From Mactromeris polynyma (Eukaryota > Mollusca > Bivalvia > Venerida > Mactridae): a DNA stretch of 64,000 nucleotides. The stretch's first letter is position 1; each line of letters opens with the position of its first letter. The notes under the pieces were generated by a model, which saw only the letters and a list, made by a program, of their open reading frames with translations, made no database searches and was not told where the DNA came from. Where the stretch lies: positions 27,392,905 through 27,456,904 of the forward strand of contig JASFXZ010000005.1 in assembly GCA_032209605.1 (NCBI GenBank), read 5' to 3'. Positions 1 to 12,207 of this stretch are shown one piece after another. A program made the translations under genes and the position numbers.

Positions 1-2126
1 TAATTTCCTTGTATGTTCTATATATTTTCTTACAAAACGACGGCCGTCTATATGACATAGACTGTTTGCGTGAACATACGAATCCTATAATGAGGTTTTA
101 AGTTAATGATGATTCTTCCTGCTTTCTAAGGATAAGACAAGCATAATTTATGGTCCTTCTGTAAATATAACTGTCCACGTACACATTGTCTCCATCCCAT
201 ACTGAACGTCGGCACAAACATTGTAGCAAACAGATGAAAAATGTCTGTTTAATTACGTTTGTGCTCGGAAAAGTCTCAGACGGGTGTATTGTATTACACG
301 GCTCATACGTAATCATCAGATTACTACATAGTGATTTATCTAGAATACAGCCTATTGTTCAGTGTCTATATCCTCGAAACTGACATCTGATATAGATGAA
401 ATATCTCCACGGATTACCGAAGCCTTTATTTCCGATTCGTAATGTTGTATTAGTCTTCTTTTGTAGATTTTAGTTAAAGTCTACTCTAGTCGGTCATAAT
501 AACGGTTGTTCTGACGATAAGAAAAATAACTCGGAGGGTAAATCCTCGTTAAAATTGTCTGTGAGCAGGCGTGTCTGTGGTACAGGAATATTACAGGTAC
601 ATTTGAAATGTCAAATAAACACAACGATTTCACAACAATTTATAGCTCTGTCTTTTAAGTTTCGCAACTGATGGTCGTATTATCGCCACATAGTTCAAGG
701 CGGTGGTTGTTATTTTGATTTCCTTGTTTATATCACGTAGCTTCTCGTAACGTGACGAAATGCATACGTCTGCACATTACAAAGGTCTATACGTACTGTA
801 TTGAAATGCTACGCGGTATTCATGAAAAACTTGTCTCCAATGTTTAAAAATGATGTATCTGGCTTACCTGAATGTAAAGTAATTGAAATGCATGCCGCTA
901 CACTGTTTTTGCTACATTGACTAAAATATATTTGACACGAACAATTGCAATGTATTACAAATTCGAAGCATAATGTTTTATCATGTTGCACATGGAAAAA
1001 ACGTGCAAATACACATGTAACACATTGCTTGTTAAACAACTGGATATTTTTATTTAAAGGCATTACGAACTGCTTTTCGATGAAGACAGATGAATACATT
1101 TTTTTAATTATTTGATCATGAATGTATATATATATTTTTTTTAATATACGAAATATTTTCATGTATTTTTTTGCTAAAACTGAACAAATAAAGAGTATTG
1201 ATCGTCTCTGAAAACTATGATATTTTGTTGTTCTTTATTCCTGCTGTTTTTTTTTTTGAAATTGTGTCATTTTACACGTACCGAAGTGGCATGAAATTAA
1301 TAGTGAAATTGATAAAAAATCCAATTTCTTGTTTCATAACAGTCTCGTAAAAAACCCGTAATTTCAATTTTACCATATATATTGAAAAATATTAAGAGAC
1401 AAGTACGTATGTATATTGCCAATAAGATTACATTCAGCAAGTTGACATTCTCTTAGGCGTTCACTTTCTTCTTTGCACTCATAAAGTTTCATTTCTGTGG
1501 TGTAATAATTGCTGAAACAGCTGAATTTCAAACGCGAATTAAAATGTAATAAATCGAAATGGTAAACTTGTATTCTTTATTACAATTCAGTGATTTCTAT
1601 TGCGCAATATATGATACATCGCTTTGTTTTCGAACCATTTATCTTCTAATAATAAGTATTATCTTGTCGGAAGTATATTTCAGCGTCTGGGTTCTCGAAA
1701 ATGTTACAGGAACAGAAAATTGAAATAGATCTAAATGAAAATCCGAAATTTTGAAAACAATACACGCCCACTCTAAATTTTGATTATTGTTCACGATGCT
1801 TTGAAGCATGTTACGAATGACGTTACCTTCAATACTTTCTCTACTAAACCTCAATTTTAGTAAGGAGATATTCACTTAAATTGCTACTTGGAACCAGAGA
1901 TAATCAGAGTTTATTTCATATTAATAATTATTTAGTTCATTGACATATGATTTTAATGTAAACAAATATTTAAATGTACTTGCGACATTGTAAAGTACAC
2001 TCTTTTTTTCTATCACAACATGTCAAGTATTATTATTTTAGAAAATGGCGTGTTAATGCTTTTATACAGACGTATTCTAAACTGTTACATTGTAAACTGT
2101 CTGAAAATAAGGGAATCGGAAAAATC

Positions 2127-2372
2127 TGAGTCCGATACAGATATATCCTATGCTAGCATTATTCCACGTGAAAATGCAACACGTATGTATGACAAGACGT
2201 GGCGGATTTCCTCCTTTCATTTGGTATGCTAGTGTAGAAGTTATGGGTTCGATCCTCGGACAAAGCGAGCGACCGAACGAACGATTTTTTATTTTTTTAA
2301 AAATGCCTCCGATTTACGCAGCAATGTCGTGATTGTATCCCTTTCATTCAATACCACTTATTGGTTCTATTC
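2127..2372 (+). repeat. 246-bp segment present only in copy A
   Basis: Copy A reads AAAAATC, then 246 extra bases, then ACATTACATCC; copy B (near 10325) joins AAAAATC directly to ACATTACATCC. The extra piece contains GGGTTCGATCCTC (about 2248-2260), which resembles a Pol III B box, so it may be a degenerate tRNA-derived SINE or a fragment of one. No clear target-site duplication or poly-A tail is visible, and only a two-base TC is shared at the junction. A deletion in copy B is therefore as likely as an insertion in copy A. Confidence 0.6.
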
Positions 2373-2929
2373 ACATTACATCCTGCTACAAACGCGACAG
2401 AATGACATCATCTTATTCGATTCATAGATGAATCGGATTTTAATTTCGGAACAGGTGCGAGTATTTGATTACATTTTTTCATTCATCAAATTAAGGAGTA
2501 CTTTAATTAGACAAATTATATAAAGAAGCGGACAAATTTATTCTCTACAGATAGTATTTGCATCTCGTCAATTGATAAAGTGACATATTTATTATAGACA
2601 TTAATGTCATGTCAGACAAGCGAAAAATTCTCATCTCGTTTGGTCATAGATCTCGATTAGTGTATTAGTAGAGTATTGATATTTTTCATCAATATTTATT
2701 TCTTATTTTTATCAATGTATATTGCTAATTGATTTTTGTATATCAAATTAATATTATGCTCATTTTTAAAAAAAGTTATTTACCTAAACAAACATGAAAA
2801 ATATATTCCCTATAGTTAAAACATCAATAAAAAAGTCCAGTTTTTTAACAATCCGTAAGTATTGTCTGTTAGCAATATGGTAAAAAAGATTTGTGTTTGT
2901 ATTGTGTATTTTGTAATTTTGATATATTT

Positions 2930-3053
2930 TGACTTATAATGTATGCTTATATGTAATTATAATATATGTGTGTTTATATTGTGTCATGATTTATATGAAA
3001 ATGTTGACTATGTACATTGTACACGTCGTAATAAATGTTCTGTTCTGATCTGA
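2930..3053 (+). other. Possible LINE-like 3' tail with polyadenylation signal
   Basis: An AT-rich stretch ends in GTAATAAATGTTCTGTTCTG followed by ATCTGAT. An AATAAA hexamer followed by short TGTTC-type repeats resembles the 3' ends of some non-LTR retrotransposons or a 3' UTR. No reverse transcriptase reading frame is seen upstream. The same sequence recurs at about 10862-10985 in copy B. This rests on motif resemblance only. Confidence 0.25.
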
Positions 3054-3168
3054 TATTTTCTATCGGTTATACATTGCAATGGTTGTTATAAGAGCTGTTT
3101 TAGCCAATGTAACAATAATACTGGATGAAGCCAATTCAAACATTTTATGTTCAGATGAGCCCTGTTTA

Positions 3169-3636
3169 GCCTTGTGTTATACCCCTGCTGTCCCTTTTAG
3201 TTTCCTGTTATACCACTGCTGTCCCTTTTAGTTTCCTGTTATATCCCTGCTGTCCCTTTTAGTTTCCTGTTATACCCCAGCTGTCCCTTTTAGTTTCCTG
3301 TTATACCCAAGCTGTCCCTTTTAGTTTCCTGTTATACCCCAGCTGTCCCTTTTAGTTTCCTGTTATACCCCAGCTGTCCCTTTTAGTTTCATGTTATACC
3401 CCAGCTGTCCCTTTTAGTTTCCTGTTATATCCCTGCTGTCCCTTTTAGTTTCCTGTTATACCCCAGCTGTCCCTTTTAGTTTCCTGTTATACCCTTGCGG
3501 TCCCTTTTAGTTTCCTGTTTTACCCCTGCTGTCCCTTTTAGTTTCCTGTTATACCCCTGCTGTCCCTTTTAGTTTCCTGTTATACCCCTGCTATCCCTTT
3601 TAGTTTCCTGTTATACCCCTGCTTCCCGTTTAGATT
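3169..3636 (+). repeat. 31-bp minisatellite, 15 copies (copy A)
   Basis: Head-to-tail units of 31 bp built on TTATACCCCAGCTGTCCC followed by TTTTAGTTTCCTG. I count 15 units. Most variation is at the CCCCTGCTG/CCCCAGCTG core and at TATCC/TACCC. The final unit decays into CTTCCCGTTTAGATTTCTG. The equivalent array in copy B has 16 units with a different order of variants, so the array changed after the large duplication. Confidence 0.95.
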
Positions 3637-3965
3637 TCTGATCCCTATCAATCGTCCCTTTTATTTTATTGATACTATTGCAACATTTCAGTTATATATT
3701 GTGCAATATGAATCTGTGCGGCAAGTCCATGTCTTTTAAATTAGCATTTATGGCTGTCGTTTTACGTGTCTCAATGTATATGCTTTATATTTTGTTTACT
3801 CTTTGGGACCTTTCCTGTAGATTAGGCGTTTCGTAGATTTCCACTGCTGGGCTTCAAATGACCGAGTGAATATCAAAACATCCCAACTTTTCTTCATCAT
3901 TTAAAACATACTCGATCACCTTTCGTGTAAGAAAAACATTAATGGATATGACAAATGACTGTATA

Positions 3966-4127
3966 CAGTAAAACCTCAATAATAACACCACCCTTGGAAC
4001 TCTTGAAAACTGGTCTTAATCTTGAGGTGGGTCCTAATATTGAGGTTTGAAAAAAGAGTACAGCAGTGAAAATGGCCTTGAAAATTAGTTTTTCATTTTG
4101 AGGTGGTCTTTTAGTGAGGTTTTCCTG
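3966..4127 (+). mobile_element. pogo/Tigger-like MITE (family T), copy A
   Basis: A 162-bp element with terminal inverted repeats, CAGTAAAACCTCA at the left and TGAGGTTTTCCTG at the right, flanked by TA on both sides (3964-3965 and 4128-4129). TA targets and CAGTAAAACCTC-type ends are typical of Tc1/mariner elements of the pogo/Tigger branch. It is far too short to encode a transposase, so it is non-autonomous. The interior repeats the theme TTGAGGTGGTC. Other family T copies are at 11931, 29695, 34328, 35223, 41786 and 58415. Confidence 0.85.
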
Positions 4128-4921
4128 TAGTCTTATATTCAAAGGTGGAACAGATACTATTTACATTTTAATAACACTGGCATTCCCTGTATTATTGTAC
4201 TTTCCCACTTTTCGTAAAAACAATCGGTAAATTGCAGTTTTCACAACTTTTATGATCATATTACTATGTTTATCACTGTCAAAAACACATGGGATCGCCC
4301 TGCTTTCGTGTTTGTTTTACATTTATTGGCAGTTGAGAACAGTTGATCTCAAATTCAAAACGTTATGTGCTTCAAATATTCATCATATTTAATTTATTGC
4401 TGACACTGACTTTTATGCCCTGTACAAGTTATGTAACGCATGTCTCTAATACCAGACATTTTTCGATTAAAACAAAATATTAGGATGTGATGAAGCAATC
4501 AATTTAATTATGTTCTGTGATGTATGAGCACAATTAGCAGTTTGTTATTGTACCGGTACTGTTTTATGTATGAACAATTTTATGTGTTTCATATGAAAAT
4601 GTTTTGATTAATTTATTCCTCAGAGATTCAAAAATGTGTCAATACCTGTTTTGATATGATTCTTGTAGTGACATTCTTTTTTTGCTCTACTCGGATTTTG
4701 CGGCATTCACGTCCACATCATTATTATGTTATGTTCTTATGGCGTGATTGAAAAGCTGTTGCTGGTGACCCCGTTAGCGTGATTCATCTAATTTCTCGCC
4801 CCTTGTGAATCCATCCAGCAAACAATTCATCCACAATCCTGCGAACCGGCATGGCATACGTAGCAGAAAGTCGACGAATTTTAGGAATATTTATAATTAT
4901 TCAAAACAACGTAAATATGTA

Positions 4922-5183
4922 CAGGATGTCCGAAAAGAAAGGTAACACTTTGAAATCTTCACAATTTTGTGAAATTTTGGAATATATCGCGTCATCTTTA
5001 AAATAACAAGTTTTTCAGATGACGACATCACTCCATAACGTTATTAATGTACAACGTCTCTTACATAATCAACCAAGACTTTAATTTTTGACCTTTTAAA
5101 TGATATATATTTCATCTATGTATTCCAAAATTTCACAAAATTGTGAAGATTTCAAAGTGTTACCTTTCTTTTCGGACACCCTG
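4922..5183 (+). mobile_element. MITE with 63-bp terminal inverted repeats (family V), copy A
   Basis: The first 63 bases (4922-4984) and last 63 bases (5121-5183) are reverse complements with a single mismatch (CAGGAT versus CAGGGT). The ends read CAGGRTGTCCGAAAAGAAAG. TA flanks both sides (4920-4921 and 5184-5185), consistent with a Tc1/mariner-type non-autonomous element. The middle, about 136 bp, has no coding potential. A transcript through it would fold into a long hairpin. The same insertion is present in copy B at 12958-13221, so it predates the duplication. Confidence 0.9.
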
Positions 5184-5239
5184 TACATGTAAAATGATCC
5201 ATTGCACAAACTTGATTCGCAAATGTTATGACCCCCTCA

Positions 5240-5550
5240 TTTTTTTCGGTGCAGCAGTACTAACATGTTTTTGTTATTTGCATATCAGTGTTGTGTAAAC
5301 CAATCAAATCTTACGTTAACCACCAAGGCAATTTCTCTTCAACCGTACAACTTCTGTAACCTTGACTGGTTAACATTTCGATAAAGGGTACGTTACCTTA
5401 CCGAAATCCACTGAATTTCGGTGAATTTACCAAAATCTTTTTTGGATCTGGAGTGACCAGCCATCGTATCATCTCGGCATTTTTTTATGTGGCTCTACAA
5501 ATCTAAACCTTCAAATTGCGCCATATTTTTTCAAGATATGTCTTGTTAAC
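5240..5550 (+). repeat. Interspersed repeat (family R2), copy A
   Basis: This stretch recurs in copy B (about 13260-13575) and, inverted, at about 17370-17660 outside the duplication, so it is an independent repeat family. Shared landmarks are AACCAATCAAATCTTACG, CCGAAATCCACTGAATTTCGG (itself a 7-bp-arm inverted repeat), GTGACCAGC and AACCTTCAAATTGCGCC. No reading frame is conserved between copies, and the ends are not clearly defined. Confidence 0.75.
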
Positions 5551-6378
5551 CCTTACGTAAACAATGCAACGTACACTAAAGTCATATACACGATACAAAC
5601 ATCTCATTTCTTTCGCATACACTAACATTACAGAGACAGATATCTAACAATGCCGTGTATTTTACACAACTGAGAACCTTTGCTGATGCTCATAAAATAT
5701 TGATATGCAAGCCACTAAATATGGAGCCGTTAACTATGAACAGTCATCGTGCCCTTGATTATGGCGAATTAATTGTAGTTTAATTTGAACAACAGACATC
5801 CCTTGAGGATATTTAATGTTTTAGGACAGTTTACTGCAGGAATCTGGCCTCCGGTAGATTGTAACGATTAGCACATTCGGAAAACCTCGGCCAACTACGT
5901 CAAGTGTTATTTGAGTAACGAAGTGTACGGAAATACCCGAGAGCTGACGAGAATGCGATTAGCAGTCAGGACCTCTGATTCCTCTAAGGAAGTAATAAGA
6001 ACTATCTGTGTCGCGTGTTTTGTTTCCCAGAACTGTTTGTTGTCTAGTAAGAATCTAGCGTTTAGCTTTGACTTTGTTTATTGATTGATTTTGGATTAGA
6101 CTCGAAGGAAGTCACGAACTTCAACGTAGGTTGTATAAAGCTTGTGGCTATATGGGAAAGAGTAGCGAATGATAGGCCACGTTTACAAAACGGCCTTCTT
6201 ACACACTTCATTAAGCTTTGAAATGAAAACTAATGACCGAGAAGAAAGTAAACATATAATAGACTCTTCTGGTTCATAATTATTTACCAGGCGCCTTATA
6301 TGGACCAAGAAGGGTCTGTATCAATATGTATTCAATTAAAAACATCAAAATAGATATCTACAAACAATCTATTTTAAT

Positions 6379-6446
6379 TGTCACAAAAGCAAATTCTATT
6401 ATTCTGCTCATAGTTTGTGAAAAATTACCAAGTGAACAACTGTACT
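6379..6446 (-). repeat. Inverted fragment of a family X repeat at the duplication edge
   Basis: These 68 bases are the reverse complement of the 3' part of the family X repeat at about 14813-14890 (landmarks TCACAAAAGCAAATTC, ATTCTGCTCATAGTTTGTGA and CCAAGTGAACAACTGTACTG), apart from a short gap. They sit where copy A stops matching copy B, so the two copies end in opposite orientations of the same repeat. Confidence 0.85.
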
Positions 6447-7114
6447 GTATTATATGACATACTGTTACAGTATAGCAGTGGTAAAGATGAGATTTCACAA
6501 AAATTGCCATAGACATTCGTATAAAGTCAGTATGACGGTTACTGTTCTTTTGATCACGCTATTTATCTGGAAAGCCATTGAACTTCAATAATCTTGTGAT
6601 GAATTTCTTGTTTTCTTGAGGGGTGGTGTGCCGTGTTATTTCCTCCATGAAAACTTATTATGAATAGCTATATTGCAACACAGGCAACATTTATGATTTC
6701 CTTGCACGCGATCATATCGTTAGGGAGTCGCTAAGACATGATCAATGCATATTTTCCTTCAGATTTTTGTCGTTTGAAGTATTTTTTTTCAGATGTATTT
6801 CTTTTCTCAAAATATCAGATGTTTCAAAAATGTAACTGAACCGTCTTGCATGAAGCTGTTTGCTAAAATACATTATAGGATTACTGATGCCTAGGATATA
6901 TTGATATCGGATAAATTGAACAATTAAGTAAATTGAAATTCACAATCTAAAGACGCAGTCCACTCAATATGAAATACAGGCAAGCAAGCGTACATACAAT
7001 GCGCATATGCATACTTTTTGTCAATCAGTTTTAACCAGAAAGTCTTGATTATTACTACAACGAAACGTACAATGATTACGTTTAAGACCGTTGATTCGAT
7101 ACCTCTGGTGCAAG
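6447..7114. other. Unannotated DNA between duplication copies
   Basis: AT-rich, with no recognisable gene or repeat structure. Short overlapping ORFs on both strands near 6924-7260 have no recognisable domain. Confidence 0.6.
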
Positions 7115-7262
7115 ATAAGTGCGAGGTTGTGTGTACCTTTAGACCAGGTTCAAACACCCCATTGGTATTGTGTCACTGGCAGTTACTAGGCCCTTATGTT
7201 CATCTGTCAAATGTGTTGATGTTTTGTGTCCCGTGTGTTATGTACTTTGTTCACTTTTGATA
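7115..7262 (+). repeat. Interspersed repeat (family E) fragment
   Basis: It shares GATAAGYGYGAGGTTGYGTG, then TACC, then CAGGTTYAAAC, then a CACTG motif, with 41643-41710 in the same order and orientation. I recall similar sequence as a common dispersed repeat in bivalves, but that is memory, not a search. The 80-codon ORF at 7018-7260 is partly made of this repeat and is not treated as a gene. Confidence 0.55.
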
Positions 7263-8222
7263 GCTTAAGATAGCTACGCGTTTAGTATTGGACATATTTT
7301 ACTAAACGTCTTTATTATTGTTAACATCATTGAGGTGATCATGTTTGAATTTAGCTTGTCTGCTGTTTACATACGGTCATACAGACCGTCTTTTTTATAC
7401 AGCCAAATTACATTGTTGATAGACAATAATGCTCTAGGGCTTTCTATTTATTTCGGTTGTTTGTATGTATGTATTTTATAGATCTATGTAATCATTTTAC
7501 AACAAACACACTTGACGTAAAGCTAGATATATACTTGCTGTAACGCAGTTGAAATTTTTACATTCTCGCCCTTTGAAATCGTGCATACATATCCTGGAAT
7601 TCCGTAATATCAACACAGTACGCTGTACGCAATACTCTGGAATATAAGTGTAATAAATTCCCAATAAACGTAGTAATACTACTTTGTATGATAGACTGTT
7701 TGCCGAGGAACTGTTAGGACAGCAACATGGAATGCCTGTTGTCTTGTTGATACCTTTGCTAATTGGGTATTTACATTTATATCTGAACAAACGTGGATTA
7801 GTCAGAGATTTGAACTGTCGAACCTTATTGACAGTTCTATGGCGGTAAAGGTCGGAATTTAAGTAAAAGAATAAGAATAGTGGATTTCTCACTCGAAATA
7901 AAATATATTGCGATGTTCAAAATCACATGCGTTAGGGGTAATTTCAAACAGTACAAGGAAATAAACGCTGTGATGAAACTGTAATGAAGTTCGTTATTTG
8001 GAATAAACATGCTTGTACGATTGCGAATGTGGTTGTCCTTGTACTAACTTAATAGTTCCTTTATTTTATGCTAGTCATCTTGCTGTCCTTTGGAACTTTC
8101 TTCAGTGCTTCGAAAGTGTAAACATATATTATGAGTTTCTTTTGTCATCATAACTTGCAGTACCAGTTGTTTACAGACTCAGGGTAAACTGCACTATAAC
8201 TAAGTGTATATCCTCAAACTAT
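7263..8222. other. Unannotated DNA upstream of copy B
   Basis: Nothing recognisable. A 131-codon ORF on the minus strand (7497-7892) is the longest non-array ORF in the window. It has no hydrophobic segment pattern, cysteine framework or motif I recognise, and no visible exon context. Confidence 0.55.
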
Positions 8223-11103
8223 TAATTTCCTTGTATGTTCTATATATTTTCTTACAAAACGACGGCCGTCTATATGACATAGACTGTTTGCGTGAACATA
8301 CGAATCCTGTAATGAGGTTTTAAGTTAATGATGATTCTTCCTGCTTTCTAAGGATAAGACAAGCATAATTTATGGTCCTTCTGTAAATATAACTGTCCAC
8401 GTACACATTGTCTCCATCCCATACTGAACGTCGGCACAAACATTGTAGCAAACAGATGAAAAATGTCTGTTTAATTACGTTTGTGCTCGGAAAAGTCTCA
8501 GACGGGTGTATTGTATTACACGGCTCATACGTAATCATCAGATTACTACATAGTGATTTATCTAGAATACAGCCTATTGTTCAGTGTCTATATCCTCGAA
8601 ACTGACATCTGATATAGATGAAATATCTCCACGGATTACCGAAGCCTTTATTTCCGATTCATAATGTTGTATTCGTCTTCTTTTGTAGATTTTAGTTAAA
8701 GTCTACTCTAGTCGGTCATAATAACGGTTGTTCTGACGATAAGAAAAGTAACTCAGAAGGTAAATCCTCGTTAAAACTGTCTGTGAGCAGGCGTGTCTGT
8801 GGTACAGGAATATTACAGGTACATTTTGAAGAAACGATTTATAGCTCTGTCTTTTAAGTTTCGCAACTGATGGTCGTATTATCGCAACATATTTCAAGGC
8901 GGTGGTTGTAATTTTGATTTCCTTTTTACTATCACGTAGCTTCTCTTAGCGTGACGAAATGCATACGTCTGCACATGACAAAGGTCTATACGTACTGTAT
9001 TGAAATGCTACGCGGTATTCATGAAAAACTTGTCTCCAATGTTTAAAAAAGATGTATCTGGCTTATCTGAATGTCAAACAATTGAAATGCTTGCCGCTAC
9101 ACTGTTTTTGCTACACTGGATAAAACATATTTAACACGAACAATTGCAATGTATTACAAACTCGAAGCATAATGTTTTATCATGTTGCACATGGAAGAAA
9201 CGTGCAAATACACATGTAACACATTGCTTGTTAAATAACTGGATATTTTTATTGAAAGACATTACGAACTGCTCTTCGATAAAGACAGATGAATACATTT
9301 TTTGTATTATTTGATCATGAATGCATATATTTTTTTTTTTAATATTCGAAATATTTTCATGTATTTTTTTGCTAAAACTGAACAAATAATGAGTATTGTA
9401 ACTTGATCGTCTCTGAAAACTATGATATTTGTTGTTCTTTATTCCTGCTTGTTTTATTGAAATCGGTTCGTTTTACACGTACCGAAGTGGCATGAAATTA
9501 ATAGTGAAATTGATAAAAATCCAATTTCTTGTTTCATAACAGTCTCGTAAAAAACCCGTAATTTCAATTTTACCATACATATTGAAAAATATTAAGAGAC
9601 AAGTACGTATGTATATTGCCAATGAGATTACATTCAGCAAGTTGACATTCTCTTAGGCGTTCACTTTCTTCTTTGCACTCATAAAGTTTCATTTCTGTGG
9701 TGTAGTAACTGCTGAAACAGCTGAATTTCAAACGCGAATTAAAATGTAATAAATCGAAATGGTAAAATTGTATTCTTTATTACAATTCATTGATTTCTAT
9801 TGCGCAATATATGATACGTCGCTTTGTTTTCGAACCATTTATCTTCTAATAATAAGTATTATCTTGTCGGAAGCATATTTCAGCGTCTGGGTTCTCGAAA
9901 ATGTTACAGGAACAGAAAATTGAAAATAGATCAAAATGAAAATCCGAAATTCTGAAAACAATACACGCCCACTCTAAATTTTGATTATTGTTTACGATGC
10001 TTTGAAGCATATACGAATGACGTTACCTTCAAGATTTTCTCTACTAGACCTCAATTTTAGTAACGAGATATTCACTTAAATTGCTACTTGGAACCAGAGA
10101 TAATGAGAGTTTATTTCATATTAATAATTATTTAGTTCATTGACATATGATTTTAATGTAAACAAATATTTAAATGTACTTGCGACATTGTAAAGTACAC
10201 TCTTTTTTTCTATCACAACATGTCAAATATTATTATTTTAGAAAATGGCGTGTTAATGCTTTTATACAGACGTATTCTAAACTGTTGCATTTTAAACTGT
10301 CTGAAAATAAGCGAATCTGAAAAATCACATTACATCCTGCTACAAACGCGACAGAATGACATCATCTTATTCGATTCATAGATGAATCGGATTTTAATTT
10401 CGCCACAGGTGCGAGTATTTGATTACATTTTTTCATTCATCAAATTTAGGAGTACTTTAATTAGACAAATTATATAAAGAAGCGGACAAATTCATTCTCT
10501 ACAGAACATTTAAGATAGTATTTGCATCTCGTCAATTGATAAAGTGACATATTTATTATAGACATTAATGTCATGTCAGACAAGCGAAAAATTCTCATCT
10601 CGTTTGGTCATAGATCTCGATTAGTGTATTAGTAGAGTATTGATATTTTCATCAATATTTATTTCTTATTTTTATCAATTTATATTTCTAATTGATTTTT
10701 GTATATCAAAATAATATTATGCTCATTTTTTTAAAAATTATTTACCTAGTTACAACATCAATAAAAAAGTCCAGTTTTTTAACAATCCGTAAGTATTGTC
10801 TGTTAGCAATATGGTTAAAAAGATTTGTGTTTGTATTGTGTATTTTGTAGTTTTGATATATTTGGACTTATAATGTATGCTTATATATAATTATAATATA
10901 TGTGTGTTTATATTGTGTCATGATTTATATGAAAATGTTGACTATGTACATTGTACACGTCGTAATAAATGTTCTGTTCTGATCTGATATTTTCTATCGG
11001 TTATACATTGCAATGGTTGTTATAAGAGCTGTTTTAGCCAATGTAACAATAATACTGGATGAAGCCAATTCAAACATTTTATGTTCAGATGAGCCCTGTT
11101 TAG

Positions 11104-11600
11104 TCTTGTGTTATACCCTGCTGTCCCTTTTAGTTTCCTGTTATACCACTGCTGTCCCTTTTAGTTTTCTGTTATACCCCTGCTGTCCCTTTTAGTTTTC
11201 TGTTATACCCCTGCTGTCCCTTTTAGTTTCCTGTTATATCCCTGCTGTGTTTTTTAGTTTCCTGTTATACCCCAGCTGTCCCTTTTAATTTCCTGTTATA
11301 CCCCAGCTGTCCCTTTTAGTTTCCTGTTATACCCCAGCTGTCCCTTTTAGTTTCCTGTTATACCCCAGCTGTCCCTTTTATTTTCCTGTTATACCCCAGC
11401 TGTCCCTTTTAGTTTCCTGTTATACCACAGCTGTCCCTTTTAGTTTCCTGTTATACCCATGCGGTCCCTTTTAGTTTCCTGTTATACCCCTGCTGTCCCT
11501 TTTAGTTTCCTGTTTTACCCCTGCTGTCCCTTTTAGTTTCCTGTTATACCCCTGCTATCCCTTTTAGTTTCCTGTTATACCCCTGCTTCCCGTTTAGATT
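11104..11600 (+). repeat. 31-bp minisatellite, 16 copies (copy B)
   Basis: Counterpart of 3169-3636. I count 16 units of 31 bp. Unit 5 has a local TGTGTTTTTTAG variant not seen in copy A, and the middle is homogenised to the CCCCAGCTG form. The shared first and last units with a rearranged interior suggest slippage or gene conversion within the array since duplication. Confidence 0.95.
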
Positions 11601-11930
11601 TCTGATCCCTATCAATCGTCCCTTTTATTTTATTTGATACTATTGCAACATTTCAGTTATATATTGTGCAATATGAATCTGTGCGGCAAGTCCATGTCTT
11701 TTAAATTAGCATTTATGGCTGTCGTTTTACGTGTCTCAATGTATATGCTTTATCTTTTGTTTACTCTTTGGGACCTTTCCTGTAGATTAGGCGTTTCGTA
11801 GATTTCCACTGCTGGGCTTCAAATGACCGAGTGAATATCAAAACATCCCAACTTTTCTTCATCATTTAAAACATACTAGATCACCTTTCGTGTAAGAAAA
11901 ACATTAATGGATATGACAAATGACTATATA

Positions 11931-12090
11931 CAGTAAAACCTCAATAATAAGACCACCCTTGGAACTCTTGAAAACTGGTCTTAATCTTGAGGTGGTCCTA
12001 ATATTGAGGTTTAAAAAAAGAGTACAGCATCTCAATGGCCTTGAAAATGTGTTCTTCATTTTGAGGTGGTCTTTTAGTGAGGTTTTCCTG
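11931..12090 (+). mobile_element. pogo/Tigger-like MITE (family T), copy B
   Basis: Duplicate of 3966-4127, with the same CAGTAAAACCTCA and TGAGGTTTTCCTG ends and TA flanks (11929-11930 and 12091-12092). It has accumulated separate substitutions and small indels (160 versus 162 bp). Part of the short ORF at 12077-12304 runs through its edge and is not a gene. Confidence 0.85.
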
Positions 12091-12207
12091 TAGTCTTATA
12101 TTCAAAGGTGGAACAGATACAATTTTAATCGGTAAATTGCAGTTTTCACAACTTTTATGCTCATATTACTATGTTTATCACTGTCAAAAACACATGGGAT
12201 CGCCCTG

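Larger units (their letters stand above)
1..6446 (+). repeat. Segmental duplication, copy A
   Basis: This segment recurs in the same orientation starting at 8223 (initial offset 8222 bases). The first 430 bases differ at only a few positions; further in there are indels, so the offset falls to about 7.9 kb and returns to about 8.0 kb. The left edge is cut by the window start, so the true length is unknown. The duplicated block carries a 31-bp minisatellite, two inverted-repeat elements and an interspersed repeat, all shared with copy B, so these predate the duplication. No recognisable gene lies in it. Short ORFs inside (for example 98-316 minus and 186-383 plus) are repeated unchanged in copy B simply because the DNA is duplicated. 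Confidence 0.95.

Noticed and set aside
7497..7892. 131-codon minus-strand ORF
   Set aside because: Longest ORF outside arrays, but no recognisable domain, no homologous copy in the window and no transcript evidence; lengths like this can arise by chance in 64 kb.
98..8605. Identical small ORFs at 98-316/8320-8538 and 186-383/8408-8605, apparently conserved proteins
   Set aside because: Conservation reflects the recent DNA duplication. Both strands are equally conserved, so it says nothing about coding.
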